From positions 23,725 to 87,724 of the forward strand of contig NZ_JAAOWU010000023.1 of assembly GCF_013778505.1 (NCBI RefSeq): a stretch of 64,000 nt of DNA, given 5' to 3'. Positions 20,901 to 29,084 of the stretch are shown piece after piece. Under the pieces are notes generated by a model. The model was given only the letters and a program-made list of their open reading frames with translations, had not been told where the DNA came from and made no database searches. The number at the start of each line of letters is the position of its first letter. Position 1 is the first letter of the stretch. The DNA comes from Pseudomonas sivasensis. Its GTDB lineage: Bacteria > Pseudomonadota > Gammaproteobacteria > Pseudomonadales > Pseudomonadaceae. Position numbers and translations under genes: made by a program.

Positions 20901-23900
20901 TTCACGCACCTGAGGCGCCGCCAGGTAGCGCAGCAGGCCGTAGCCCAGCCCCTTGTCGGGCACGGCACGCAGTTGCTCCTTGACCGACTTGATCGCGGTC
21001 GACAGCTCGCCGTCCGCCTGCAGACGTACAGGGAACAGGCTGGTAAACCAGCCAACAGTGCGGGTGAGGTCGACGGCGTCGAACAGATCTTCGCGACCGT
21101 GGCCTTCCAGTTGGATCAGCGCCGCAGCCTGCCCGCTCCACCGGCTGACTACCCGCGCCAACGCCGTCAGCAACAGGTCGTTGACCTGAGTGCGATAAGC
21201 CGCTGGCGCGTCTTGCAGCAACTGGCGGGTTTGCTCGACGTTGAGGCGGGATTCAAGCTTGCAGCCCAAGCGGTTTTGCAGCCCGCCGTGGGGGTTGTCG
21301 CACGGCAGCTCGGCGTCGACGGACTGCGCCTGCCAGTAAGGCAGTTGTTCGCTGAGGGTTTGCGCGTGGGTGTGCAGTTGGTTCGCCCAGGTTTGGTAGG
21401 CACTGGTCTTGGCCGGCAAGGATGCCTGGCGGTAAGCCTGTTGCAGGTCTTCCAGCAGGATGCGCCATGAAACCCCATCCACCACCAGGTGATGCACCAC
21501 CAACAGCAAGCGCTGGGTGCCATCGGCCATGGAGACGAGGGCGGCGCGCAGCAGCGGGCCTTGCGTCAGGTCGAGGCTGCGCTGGGCTTCGTCGCATAGC
21601 GCGGCCAGTTGCGTATCGTCGGTGGCATGGGAGTGCCACAGCGCAGGCTCGTCGACGGGCGCAGCGTGGGTTTGCTGCCAGCCGTCGGGACGCTGCACAA
21701 AACGCAGGCGCAGGGCGTCGTGGTGGTTAATCAACTGCGTCAGCGCCGCTTCCAGGCGCACCGGGTCCAGGGCCTCGCGCGGGGTCAACAACAAGGATTG
21801 GTTCCAGTGGTGACGTGCCGGGATGGCCTGGGCGAAAAAGCTGTGCTGTACCGGCGTCAGCAGCACCTCGCCGCTGACCGGGCCTTGGTCGATAACGCTG
21901 GCCTGCTCAAAGGTGGCGACGAGGGCCAGGCTGCGCACGCTCTGGTACTGGAACAGGTCGCGCGGGCTGAGGCGAATCCCCGCCTGGCGCGCACGGCTGA
22001 CCACTTGGATGGAGATGATCGAATCTCCACCCAACTCGAAAAAGTTGTCTTCCAGGCCGACCTGCTCGACGCCGAGTACGTCGCTCCAAATCGCTGCCAG
22101 GGCTTGTTGCAGTGGGTTTTGCGGGGCGATGTAGGCTTGTTGCGGCGCGGCATCCGGCAGCGGCAGCGCTTTGCGGTCGAGCTTGCCGTTGGCGGTCACC
22201 GGCAGCTTGGCCAGGTGCACCATGTGGGTGGGCACCATGTATTCCGGCAGGCTGCTGAGCAGCCAGGCCTTGAGGTCGGTCGGCGCTTCACCTTCCAGCA
22301 CCAGGTAGGCCACCAATTGCTTGCCGCCCTGCACCAGCACCACCGCCTCACGCACGCCTGGGTGTTGCATCAGGCGCGTCTCGATTTCTCCCAACTCGAT
22401 GCGCAGGCCGCGCAGCTTGACCTGATGGTCGAGCCGACCAAGGTAGTCGATCACGCCATCCTCACGCTGGCGCACGCGGTCACCCGTACGGTACAGACGC
22501 GCACCGTCACCGAAAGGGCTGGGCACGAAACGCTCGGCGGTCAGCGCCGGGCGACGGTGGTAACTGCGGGCCAGGCCGGTGCCGCCCAGGTACAGCTCGC
22601 CGGACACGCCGGCGGGCACCGGGTTGAGCTGCGCGTCGAGCACGTAGGTGCCAAGGTTGGCGATGGGGCGGCCAATGGGCACGGCGTCACGGCCTTCGTC
22701 GACGCAGGTCCAGTGGGTCACGTCGATGGCCGCTTCGGTCGGGCCATAGAGGTTGAACAACCCTGCCTGGGGAAGCTTGGCGAAGACTTGCAGTTGCGCA
22801 TCCAGTGGCAAGGCTTCGCCGCTGCACACGATGCGCTTGAGGCTGGTGCAGCCCTGTACGCCCGGCTCATGGATAAACGCCTGGAGCATGGACGGTACGA
22901 AGTGCAAGGTGGTGATGCCGTGCTGGCCGATGGTCTCGATCAGACGCGCCGGCTCGCGGTGTTCGCCAGGGGCCGCGACTACCAGGCGCGCGCCGGTCAT
23001 CAGCGGCCAGAAGAATTCCCACACCGACACGTCAAAGCTGAACGGAGTTTTTTGCAGTACCGCATCGCTGGCGTCCAGGCCGTAGGCTTGCTGCATCCAG
23101 CACAAACGGTTGACCAGCGCGCGGTGGCTGTTACCGGCACCCTTGGGCTTGCCGGTGGAACCGGAGGTGTAGATCACATAGGCCAGGTTCAGCCCGTGGA
23201 TGCCTACGGCGGGCGATGCGCTGCTGTATTCGTCAAGCCAGCCAGGCGCCTGGTCCAGGGTGATCACCTGGATGCCTTCGGTGGGCAGCGACGGTACCAG
23301 GCTGTGCTGGCTGAGCAGCAGTTGGATGCCGCTGTCTTCGATCATGTAGGCCAGGCGTTCCTGGGGGTATTCAGGGTCAAGCGGGACGTAAGCGCCGCCA
23401 GCCTTGAGAATGGCCAGCAGGCCAACGACCATTTCCACGGAGCGCTCGACGCAGATCCCCACCAATGCATCGGGACCAACGCCCTGTTCGCGTAAGGCGT
23501 GAGCCAACTGGTTGGCACGGGCATCGAGCTGGGCGTAGGTCAGCGTTTGGGCACCAAACACCAGTGCCGGAGCGTGGGGTGTGGCCTGGACCTGGTCTTC
23601 GATCAGTTGATGAATGCCACGCTCAGTCGGATATGCCTCTGCGGTTTGATTCCAGGCCTCAACCAGCACCTGCTTCTCCTGGGTAGCCAGCATCGGCAAC
23701 TCGCCGACGCGCTGCTCGCCATCAGCAACCATGGCCTGCAACAGGCTGATCCAGTGCCGGGCCATACGCGCGATGGACGGCGCGTCAAACAGGTCGTTGG
23801 CGTACGTCAGCGCGGCGTGCAGGGTGCCGGATTTTTCATACGTGTCGAGGGTCAGGTCGAACTGGGTGGTACGGCCTTGCCACTCCACCAACGCCAGCTC

Positions 23901-25151
23901 CAGGCCGGAGGCGGTACTGACCGATGCAATATCGGCCACCACCGGCTGGTGGTTGTACATCACTTGGAACAGCGGCGTATGGCTGAGGCTGCGCTCGACT
24001 TTCAGGGCTTCCACCAGACGCTCGAACGGCAGTTCCTGATGGGCCTGGGCGCCGAGGGCGTGCTCTTTGATGCCTTGCAGCAACTCAGCAACACGGGTTT
24101 GCCCGGTCAGCTCGGTACGCAACACCTGGGTGTTGACGAAAAACCCGATCAGCCCTTCGACTTCACTGCGGTTACGGTTGGCAATCGGCACGCCGACGCG
24201 GATATCGCTCTGGCCGGTGTAGCGGTGCAGCAGCACATTAAATGCACCGAGCAACAGCATGAACAGCGTGACGTTGTGCTTTTGCGCACAGGCGCGCAGT
24301 TGCGCCGCCAGTGCCGGCTCAATCGCGAAGTTATGGCGGGTGCCCTGATAGCTGGGCATGGCCGGGCGCGGACGGTCCGTCGGCAGTTCCAGCACCGGGT
24401 GCTCATCGCCCAGGCGCGCCTGCCAGTACTCCAATTGACGGGCCTGCTCCCCCGCTTCCAACCAGCGGCGTTGCCACAGGGCGTAGTCGCTGTATTGGAT
24501 CGGCAGCGCCGGCAATTGCGGTGCCTCGTTGCGCTCATGGGCGTCGTAAAAGCGGATGAACTCGTCGATCAGCACATTCATCGACCAACCGTCGGAGACG
24601 ATGTGGTGCAGGGTCAGCAGCAGGACATGCTCCTGGGCGCCAAGCTTGAGCAATTGCACACGCAGCAGCGGGCCGTGCTCCAGGTCGAATGGCAGCAGCG
24701 ACTGGCGGGTGGCTGCGTCATTCACTGCCTGCTCGCGTTCCGCCGGGGCCAGGTCAGTCAGGTCGAGTTGCTCAACGGCCAATGAGGGTTGAACGGCGAC
24801 TTGCAACAGGCGCTCATCGGCCTGGCGCTGGAACACCGTACGCAGGGTCTCGTGACGCGCCACCAGGCTGGCGAATGCCTGCTCCATCGCGCTTAAGCTC
24901 AGCGCTCCCTTGAGTCTCACCGCCCCCGGCAGGTTGTAAGCGCCGCTGGCCGGGTCCAATTGCCACAGGAACCACATGCGTTGCTGTGCGTAGGACAGTG
25001 CCTGACGGTCCTCCACCTCCACCCCGGCTGGAATCGGAAACCGGGAGAAATCCACCCCTTCTTTCTGCAGTGCTTGCAGGAACAGCTGGCGTTTTTCCAG
25101 GGGCAACCCGATAAACCGGCGAGCAAGTTTCAAGGAGTCTTCAGCATTCAT
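14949..25151 (-). CDS. pvdI: PvdI-like siderophore NRPS, C-A(Ser)-T-E-C-A(Lys)-T-C with fused TauD hydroxylase
   Basis: About 3,400 residues. Domain order: LCL C (50-480, HHIVSDG near 182), A1 (SGSTG near 660, pocket DVWHVSLIDK, Ser), carrier (GGDSI near 1043), epimerase (HHLVVDG near 1218), DCL C (from 1547, HHILMDG near 1675), A2 (near 2135, pocket DGEDHGTVVK, Lys), carrier (GGHSL near 2527), a third C with intact HHIISDG (near 2724), and a TauD/SyrP-like Fe(II)/2-oxoglutarate dioxygenase (3080-3400). The TauD domain has HxE in FHNESSH (near 3169), a distal His in AAHARDPF and a downstream Arg. The N-terminal residues MNAEDSLKLARRFI match PvdI as remembered. ATG at 25151 is preferred over an in-frame GTG at 25184 because a candidate sigma-factor promoter ends only about 20 bases before that GTG. 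Predicted product segment is D-Ser, L-Lys, with Asp coming from the coupled downstream gene. Confidence 0.92.
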   Translation of the reverse strand: MNAEDSLKLARRFIGLPLEKRQLFLQALQKEGVDFSRFPIPAGVEVEDRQALSYAQQRMWFLWQLDPASGAYNLPGAVRLKGALSLSAMEQAFASLVARHETLRTVFQRQADERLLQVAVQPSLAVEQLDLTDLAPAEREQAVNDAATRQSLLPFDLEHGPLLRVQLLKLGAQEHVLLLTLHHIVSDGWSMNVLIDEFIRFYDAHERNEAPQLPALPIQYSDYALWQRRWLEAGEQARQLEYWQARLGDEHPVLELPTDRPRPAMPSYQGTRHNFAIEPALAAQLRACAQKHNVTLFMLLLGAFNVLLHRYTGQSDIRVGVPIANRNRSEVEGLIGFFVNTQVLRTELTGQTRVAELLQGIKEHALGAQAHQELPFERLVEALKVERSLSHTPLFQVMYNHQPVVADIASVSTASGLELALVEWQGRTTQFDLTLDTYEKSGTLHAALTYANDLFDAPSIARMARHWISLLQAMVADGEQRVGELPMLATQEKQVLVEAWNQTAEAYPTERGIHQLIEDQVQATPHAPALVFGAQTLTYAQLDARANQLAHALREQGVGPDALVGICVERSVEMVVGLLAILKAGGAYVPLDPEYPQERLAYMIEDSGIQLLLSQHSLVPSLPTEGIQVITLDQAPGWLDEYSSASPAVGIHGLNLAYVIYTSGSTGKPKGAGNSHRALVNRLCWMQQAYGLDASDAVLQKTPFSFDVSVWEFFWPLMTGARLVVAAPGEHREPARLIETIGQHGITTLHFVPSMLQAFIHEPGVQGCTSLKRIVCSGEALPLDAQLQVFAKLPQAGLFNLYGPTEAAIDVTHWTCVDEGRDAVPIGRPIANLGTYVLDAQLNPVPAGVSGELYLGGTGLARSYHRRPALTAERFVPSPFGDGARLYRTGDRVRQREDGVIDYLGRLDHQVKLRGLRIELGEIETRLMQHPGVREAVVLVQGGKQLVAYLVLEGEAPTDLKAWLLSSLPEYMVPTHMVHLAKLPVTANGKLDRKALPLPDAAPQQAYIAPQNPLQQALAAIWSDVLGVEQVGLEDNFFELGGDSIISIQVVSRARQAGIRLSPRDLFQYQSVRSLALVATFEQASVIDQGPVSGEVLLTPVQHSFFAQAIPARHHWNQSLLLTPREALDPVRLEAALTQLINHHDALRLRFVQRPDGWQQTHAAPVDEPALWHSHATDDTQLAALCDEAQRSLDLTQGPLLRAALVSMADGTQRLLLVVHHLVVDGVSWRILLEDLQQAYRQASLPAKTSAYQTWANQLHTHAQTLSEQLPYWQAQSVDAELPCDNPHGGLQNRLGCKLESRLNVEQTRQLLQDAPAAYRTQVNDLLLTALARVVSRWSGQAAALIQLEGHGREDLFDAVDLTRTVGWFTSLFPVRLQADGELSTAIKSVKEQLRAVPDKGLGYGLLRYLAAPQVREALAGLVAPRITFNYLGQFDRQFDESALFVPATQGSGQAQDPEAPLANWLTVEGQVYGGELALQWGFSREMFQASTIQRLADDYTAELNALIQHCCDTPAGQVTPSDFALATLTQQQLDDLPVDGPAIADIYPLSPMQQGMLFHTLYEPEAQAYINQLRLDIEGLDLLSFGRAWQAALDRHDILRSSFHWLGLDSAHQVIQRQVDLQLHVIEDPHADLDALADAERQRGFELNAAPLFRLMLVRGAGTGWHMIFTSHHILMDGWSNAQLLGEVIADYAGHVLPAPLGQFRDYLGWLQQQASGEKFWREALAPLQAPTLLAEALRVPVEGAGMADHHTTLDSQFTRALGDCARQHKVTLNTLLQGAWSLLLQRYTGQDCVAFGATVAGRSAPLPGIEQQLGLFINTLPIISAASPAQSAATWLAELQALNLSLRDHEHVPLYDIQGWAGQQGAALFDTLLVFENFPVAEALKQGAPAGLTFGKMHNHERTHYPLTLGIELGTGLRLEFSYDRARFTEQHVAQLSANLQHLLAQWVADIHAPLGTLQLLDNSTQASLLAISQSPGTAPRPMRVHERIATQAQATPDALAVQAGSERLSYAQLNQRANRLAHRLLEQGVGPGQRVGLVSRRGPQLIVSLLAVLKSGAAYVPLDPNYPAERLSYMLADSRLNLLLSETGLLADLPLPHGLKRVEFSAQGEELAGYPLTNPPNRATAADLAYVIYTSGSTGQPKGVAIDHAALDQFCDTAADYSALTPADRVLQFATFSFDGFVEQCYPPLCIGAALIMRGDELWDAGLLAQQIVEQGVTLADLPAAYWYLLAKECAVDGRALGNLRQVHVGGEAMAVEGVRAWHEAGLGNVRLVNTYGPTEATVVSSVHDCQLADANDAFGMPIGRAIDGRALYVLDSGFELLPTCGVGELCIGAAAGLAQGYFDRPALTAERFLPDPFSGVPGSRLYRSGDLARYNDNAALEYVGRIDHQVKIRGFRIEMGEIEACLQAMPQVREAVVIALDGPTGAQLVAYVVPQSDALEAHALTAALRQSLPDYMVPSFLMLIDVLPLSPNGKLDRKALPKPDVSQRQKHYVAPRTALDIQVAEVWQNVLGLEQVGLDDHFFELGGHSLLATQVVARLKALLACDLTLRDLFGAPRLADFIAAISTRTGQDKSLTRSPLVAHGEKTCATLSLVQRRLWVVEQLSQARGAYGMPLAVRLRGELSVPLLVSSLAQVVARHETLRTAYITDEEGDPQAVIAAHVEVDLPLLDLSSLDPAEQQRRVAVAVEANTRQSISLLHAPLLRGQVLKLGPTEHVLLYSMHHIISDGWSMAVLVNELVGFYGRAKAGVVEPLPSLPIQYSDYALWQQQLQRTGVLAAQARYWEQALAGHSGVLQLPTDQPRPQAPTHEGRDLGFTLPVALHEGLKAVSARAGVTLYSTMLAAFQILLHRLSGSDDVLVGADVAGRQQPELEGLIGFFVNILPLRSTFVAQQPFSAFLATTQGTALDAFDHQDLPFDMIVEASPRPRQRGFNPLVQVLFVMNNLPVQGGQMDGIEVEVLPTRGGYSKFDMALFIDEDAGGLHGTWQYASDLFEQQRIESFVNAWTGILEQIVCDPNIQLGDITMPTNTLEQTTTPVPPAIKADKLGKFLKKSQSRTDRPAGALMRESLLVPGQDFPLLMEPTDPGLDLVAWIKDNRALVEEKLARHAGILFRGFALRDIHDFEAFAEAVQPGLYGQYGDLPKKEGGKNTYRSTPYPEKKMILFHNESSHQDRWPRKQLFFCEQPSPIGGATPVVDCRQMYLKLPAAIRERFEDKGLLYVRTFADKLDVSWQHFFKTDVRADVEARCRAAGIAWTWLDNDELQIRTPCPAIIRHPVTGEKTFFNQVQLHHIFCLDPDVREDLLVLFGEQRMPRHVYYGDGSPIEDEVMALVGELYEACAVRFDWHKGDVILLDNMLAAHARDPFEGPRKIVVAMGEMIERSALHLAHSETEKEEAGA

Positions 25152-25206
25152 TTGTTGGAGTCCGGAGCAATAGGCAGGAAGCACAAAGGCACGTCGTCCC
25201 TATAAA

Positions 25207-25230
25207 ACGAACCGGAGAGGGAAAAATTAG
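25207..25230 (-). promoter_or_regulatory. Candidate PvdS-type (iron-starvation sigma) promoter
   Basis: On the minus strand CTAAT is followed by exactly 16 bases and then CGT, about 55 bases before the preferred start of the PvdI-like gene. PvdS promoters are known as TAAAT-N16-CGT, so the -35 part is imperfect while the spacing and the CGT match. It supports iron-regulated pyoverdine expression; the assignment is by eye. Confidence 0.5.
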
Positions 25231-25399
25231 CGGCGGGTGGAGGGGTTGGAGCGAGGGGTCATCAAGGGTTACGTCAATCCCGGGAAACCCGTGCAAAAGC
25301 GAGAATGATCACGTTGCACAGGCCCTGCCCCGGCAATGCACTGAAGCACTGCATTCGGCGCCGAATCATCGAACCATTGCGTTCAGGAGAACTGATTAC

Positions 25400-25549
25400 G
25401 TGAACAACCAACTCAAACGAAAAGCCTGCATCGGCTCCATAGAGGCCAGCCTTGAAGGTAACTGCCTGTTCGGCAAGATCCTGTTCATCAAGGCGCTGAA
25501 CGCATTCCTGCAACATCACAGCACAGAGGCATGCTCAGCGATGGGTTGA
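25400..25549 (+). pseudogene. Truncated HicB-like antitoxin remnant
   Basis: A 49-codon frame begins at GTG with AGGAG about nine bases upstream. Its residues about 10-31 (CIGSIEASLEGNCLFGKILF) resemble the conserved N-terminal strand-turn-strand of HicB antitoxins. A normal HicB continues with a YEG...VAELEAAF segment and often a DNA-binding domain. Here the match stops after GKILFIKAL and the frame ends 18 codons later. No HicA toxin frame is evident in the 200 bases upstream. It ends directly against the stop codon of the convergent MFS gene. It is most likely a decayed gene fragment, although a short expressed protein is possible because a ribosome binding site is retained. Confidence 0.5.
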
Positions 25550-26722
25550 TCAACCCAACCGCCGGTACCCCAACACCGCCGAGCCCAACACCACCGCGCC
25601 CGCCGCCAACGCCACCCAGAACCCGCTGGCGGCGCCAAAGTGGTCGATCATCCAACCGGAACTGGCGGCACCAATGGCCACGCCGATGCTGAGGCCGGTG
25701 ATCAGCCACGTCATGCCTTCGGTCAGGCGGCTGGCGGGGACGATCCGCTCCACCAGCGCCATGGACACGATCAGGGTCGGGGCAAAGAACAGGCCGGAGA
25801 TAAAGATCGCCACCGCCAGGCCTGGAATGTTGGTGACCAGCAGCAACGGCAAGGTGGTCAACGCCGTGGCCACGCCGCAGAACAGAAACTGGCGCGGCAG
25901 CGGCGCCTTGAGCTTGAGAGTGCCGAAGGCGAGTCCCGCCAGGCATGAACCGATGGCGTACACCGAGAGCACGATGCTCGCCGCCGCCGGCTGACCCTGG
26001 TGTTGGGCAAAGGCCACGCTGACCACATCCACCACACCCACGATCACGCCCATGGCCAGCAAGAGGATCATCAGGATCAATACCGACGGTGACGCGATCA
26101 GCCAGCCGGCATGGTGATCGTGGTGCTCATGCACCGGGGGTTCGGTCGCTCGTTGCAGGACGAACGTGGTGACGCCCACCGCCAGCAACAACGCGGCCAC
26201 CAGCGGCCCGGCTTCGGGAAACAGCACCACGCTCAAGCCCACTGAAATCGGCGGGCCGACGATAAAGCACACCTCATCCAGCACCGACTCCAGGGCAAAA
26301 GCGGTTTGCAGCTTGGGCTGGCCTCGGTACAACTCGGTCCAACGGGCCCGCACCATCGCCGACATGTTCGGCATGCAACCGGCCAAGGCGGCAGACAGGA
26401 ACAGCGTCCAGGTCGGCGCCTGCAACCGCGTGCACAGCAACAGCATCAGCAGCGCCCCGCCACCGATCAACGCGGCAATCGGCAGCACCCGGCCCTGGCT
26501 GTAGCGGTCCACCAGCCGTGATACCTGTGGCGCACAAATCGCCGTAGCCAACGCGAATACCGCCGCCACCGAGCCTGCCAGGCCGTAGCCGCCATGCACC
26601 TGGGAAAGCATGGTGATAATGCCGATACCGGTCATGGACACCGGCATACGCGCCAGCATGCCGGCCAATACAAAAGCCCGGGCGCCAGGGACTTGGAATA
26701 ACTCGGCGTAGGGGTTTGCCAT
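25550..26722 (-). CDS. MFS transporter
   Basis: A 390-residue integral membrane protein with about 12 hydrophobic segments and a central cytoplasmic loop near residues 190-205 that is rich in histidine (HEHHDHH). The overall pattern, two six-helix halves and a short C-terminus, fits the major facilitator superfamily of drug/metabolite exporters. The substrate is unknown. The His-rich loop could bind a metal ion, which is inference. It follows the MATE gene on the same strand by 40 bases, so the two probably form an exporter operon. It lies upstream of the pyoverdine-type genes but transcription across that junction is not evident, so a siderophore-export role is only a possibility. Confidence 0.88.
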   Translation of the reverse strand: MANPYAELFQVPGARAFVLAGMLARMPVSMTGIGIITMLSQVHGGYGLAGSVAAVFALATAICAPQVSRLVDRYSQGRVLPIAALIGGGALLMLLLCTRLQAPTWTLFLSAALAGCMPNMSAMVRARWTELYRGQPKLQTAFALESVLDEVCFIVGPPISVGLSVVLFPEAGPLVAALLLAVGVTTFVLQRATEPPVHEHHDHHAGWLIASPSVLILMILLLAMGVIVGVVDVVSVAFAQHQGQPAAASIVLSVYAIGSCLAGLAFGTLKLKAPLPRQFLFCGVATALTTLPLLLVTNIPGLAVAIFISGLFFAPTLIVSMALVERIVPASRLTEGMTWLITGLSIGVAIGAASSGWMIDHFGAASGFWVALAAGAVVLGSAVLGYRRLG

Positions 26723-26762
26723 GACTTAAACGCCTTCTGTCCTTAAATTGCGCATCCTTTTA

Positions 26763-28118
26763 TCACACCAACCGCTTGATCTGTTTATGCCGCCACACCA
26801 ACCGGTAATACGCGGTCTGCAACCCCAGCATCGCCAGATACGTCACCGGAAACGCCATCCACACACCTTCCAGGCCGAAGTGGGCGTTGAGCAGGTACGC
26901 CATCGGCAGCTCCACACACAGCACGCAGAAGATCGAGATCGCCACCGGCATCAGCACCACGCCGCTGGCACGCATGATCCCGCCGATCACGGCCTGGAAG
27001 CCGAACACGAGGATGCTCCACAACATGATGTGCAGCAGGTGCTCGGCATTCACGCGTGCGGCGTCATCGGTGATGAACAGCCCGAGCAACCAGTGGGATA
27101 ACAAGTAGCCCAGCACAATCAGACCACCGGTCAGGCAGGTGTTGATCAGCAACCCGGTACGAAGAATCGGCCCGATGCGCTCCAGGCGCCCGGCGCCAAT
27201 CGCCTGGGCGCCGAGGATCGAGGCAGTGATGGCAATCGACAGGGCCGGAAATTGCACGTAGTTGACGATCTGCGTCACCGCCCCATAGGCCGCCGTGGCC
27301 TGGGAACCATGGCTATTGACCAACGCCAGGATGACCAGCTCCGAGAGCGACAGCACCACCATCTGCAAGCCGGTGGGCAGGCCGATACGCAGGACTTTAC
27401 CGAGGATGACGCGGTCCAGGCGCAAGGCCGCGAGCAGTTCGCGATCCGGCGCCATCACGTGGTTTTTATGGCGCAGGCGCAGGACCAGAAACAGCATCGC
27501 CGAGGCATTTCCCACCAGGCCCGCGTACACCGCGCTCTGGATGCCCAGGGGCGGCAGGCCGATCCAGCCGCGAATCAACGCCGGGGTCAGCAACAGGCCG
27601 ACCAGGGTCGAGACCATCAACGCGAGCAAGGGCGAAATCGTATCGCTGACGCCCCGCAGCAATTGGGTGTAAAGGATGAAGACCAGCAACAGCGGCATGA
27701 TCAGCATCATCATCTGGGCATAGCCGACTGCGTCGTCGAGCACGTCAACCGGCGTGCCCAATGCCTGCAACGCCGGGCGCGCAAACAGACTGCCCAACAC
27801 CGCCGCGATCAAGCCCACCAGCGCGCCAAGGGTCAGCGTCGCGCCGGTAATCGACTTGACCATCGCGGTTTCCTGGGCACCCCAGGCCTGCCCGATCAAC
27901 ACCGACGCACCCGCCCCCAGGCCGATCACCAGGGCAATGAAGAAAAACACGATGGGGAACATCCCCGACACCGCCGCCAGGGCCTGAGTGCCGAGCATCT
28001 GCCCGACATAAATGCCGTTGAGCGTGCCGGAAAAACTCTGCAGGAAGTTGGACAGCACCATCGGTGCCAGAAAGATCAGATAGACCTGCCACAGCGGGCG
28101 TTGCAAAGGGCTTTGCAT
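26763..28118 (-). CDS. MATE family multidrug/metabolite efflux transporter (NorM-like)
   Basis: A 451-residue protein with 12 predicted membrane helices in two homologous halves and no signal peptide. Conserved features of the MATE family visible here include a Gly-rich helix with GAGASVLIGQAWGA near residues 66-80 and the internal repeat of the same element in the second half (ASILGAQAIGAG near 288-299). MATE proteins export cationic drugs or metabolites in exchange for Na+ or H+. It is immediately upstream of an MFS gene on the same strand and 158 bases downstream of nadE, from which it is separated by a hairpin. Confidence 0.9.
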   Translation of the reverse strand: MQSPLQRPLWQVYLIFLAPMVLSNFLQSFSGTLNGIYVGQMLGTQALAAVSGMFPIVFFFIALVIGLGAGASVLIGQAWGAQETAMVKSITGATLTLGALVGLIAAVLGSLFARPALQALGTPVDVLDDAVGYAQMMMLIMPLLLVFILYTQLLRGVSDTISPLLALMVSTLVGLLLTPALIRGWIGLPPLGIQSAVYAGLVGNASAMLFLVLRLRHKNHVMAPDRELLAALRLDRVILGKVLRIGLPTGLQMVVLSLSELVILALVNSHGSQATAAYGAVTQIVNYVQFPALSIAITASILGAQAIGAGRLERIGPILRTGLLINTCLTGGLIVLGYLLSHWLLGLFITDDAARVNAEHLLHIMLWSILVFGFQAVIGGIMRASGVVLMPVAISIFCVLCVELPMAYLLNAHFGLEGVWMAFPVTYLAMLGLQTAYYRLVWRHKQIKRLV

Positions 28119-28239
28119 GAGAAACGGGGCCTCGAAGAACTAAAGCGTCCGAGGTTTATACCGCATGTGGATCCAATGTTCCTGCGGTTTATCGAGGCAT
28201 GCCGTCGAACAGTGGGCAACCTGAATGGGCAACTGTTTT

Positions 28240-28274
28240 TTTGTCGTGAGCAAGCTCGCCCCGCTCACGACAAA
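28240..28274. terminator. Hairpin immediately after nadE
   Basis: Twelve-base perfect arms (TTTGTCGTGAGC and its complement) with an 11-base loop begin 2 bases beyond the nadE stop. In the nadE direction the stem is followed by As rather than Us, so it may stabilise the mRNA end or act as a REP-like element instead of a classical intrinsic terminator. Confidence 0.5.
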
Positions 28275-28276
28275 GG

Positions 28277-29083
28277 CTATGGCGCAACCGGCAGCGCACG
28301 CTTGTGTGCGGTCTTGAGATAGGCCGATTCAACGATGTCCCTCACCCGCTCACTCACCGGCTCGCCCATCAGGTACGCATCGATCTCTTCGTACGTGCAG
28401 CCATAAGCCTGTTCATCCAGCTTGCCCGGTGCCAGTTCTTCGAGGTCGGCTGTGGGCTGCTTGTGCACCAGGTTCGTCGGTGCCCCAAGGGAACTGGCCA
28501 ACAGGCGCACCTGGGTTTTGGTCAGTCCGGACAATGGCGCCAGGTCGCAGGCGCCGTCACCGAACTTGGTGAAAAACCCCATCAGAGCTTCGGCGCCATG
28601 GTCGGTGCCGACCACCAGGCCATTGTGCAAGTTGGCCACGGCATACTGCGCGATCATGCGGGTGCGGGCCTTGACGTTGCCTTTGATGAAGTCCACTTGT
28701 GCGGCGCTGGCGTCGGTGGCGGTGAGGCTGGCCATCAGGCCGTCGACGCTGGCGGCGATGTTCAGGGTGTCGATGTGGTCCGGAGTGATGAAATCCAGCG
28801 AGGCCTGGGCGTCGCGCTCATCGGCCTGGGTCTTGTAGGGCAGGCGCATGGCGATAAAGCGCGCGGCGTAATCCTCTGCCCGCAGTTGCTCAACCGCCAA
28901 CTGGCACAGGCGGCCGGCGGTCAGGGAATCCACGCCACCGCTGATGCCCAGCACCAGGGCTTTGCAGCCCGACTGGCGCAACGTGGTCTTGATGAAATCG
29001 ATGCGCCGTTGGATTTCCCTGGCCTCACCGCCCTTCACCAGTTGCCGGTTGATATTCAGTTCCTGCGCGATACGGTCTTGCAT
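28277..29083 (-). CDS. nadE: NH3-dependent NAD+ synthetase
   Basis: A 268-residue cytoplasmic enzyme that amidates deamido-NAD with ammonia and ATP, the last step of NAD synthesis. The ATP-pyrophosphatase loop SGGVDS is at residues 48-53, and the length fits the short ammonia-dependent type with no glutaminase domain. The start MQDRIAQEL is chosen because it lies one base after the pncB stop codon with GGAGG seven bases upstream; a longer frame into pncB is not needed. It is the third gene of the pncA-pncB-nadE operon and shares its promoter near 31 kb, probably under NrtR repression. Confidence 0.95.
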   Translation of the reverse strand: MQDRIAQELNINRQLVKGGEAREIQRRIDFIKTTLRQSGCKALVLGISGGVDSLTAGRLCQLAVEQLRAEDYAARFIAMRLPYKTQADERDAQASLDFITPDHIDTLNIAASVDGLMASLTATDASAAQVDFIKGNVKARTRMIAQYAVANLHNGLVVGTDHGAEALMGFFTKFGDGACDLAPLSGLTKTQVRLLASSLGAPTNLVHKQPTADLEELAPGKLDEQAYGCTYEEIDAYLMGEPVSERVRDIVESAYLKTAHKRALPVAP

Positions 29084-29084
29084 G

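Noticed and set aside
15566..24785. Long plus-strand frames inside the minus-strand PvdI-like NRPS
   Set aside because: They are antisense shadows of the well-supported C, A, T, E and TauD domains, with biased composition and no motifs.
14949..25184. GTG at 25184 as the start of the PvdI-like protein
   Set aside because: It would give a 5'-untranslated region of only about 15 bases after the candidate promoter, and it adds residues with no match to the family start; ATG at 25151 is preferred.
25274..25519. 81-codon minus-strand frame
   Set aside because: It overlaps, on the opposite strand, the HicB-like frame that has a ribosome binding site and family-like residues. Its own sequence has no recognised family and its start lacks a binding site.
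28240..28274. Classical rho-independent terminator for nadE
   Set aside because: In the nadE direction the stem is followed by A residues, not U. It was kept only as a hairpin.
27252..28322. 356-codon plus-strand frame across the MATE gene
   Set aside because: It is His/Gln/Arg rich with no domain and overlaps the MATE protein completely; the MATE helices are clear.
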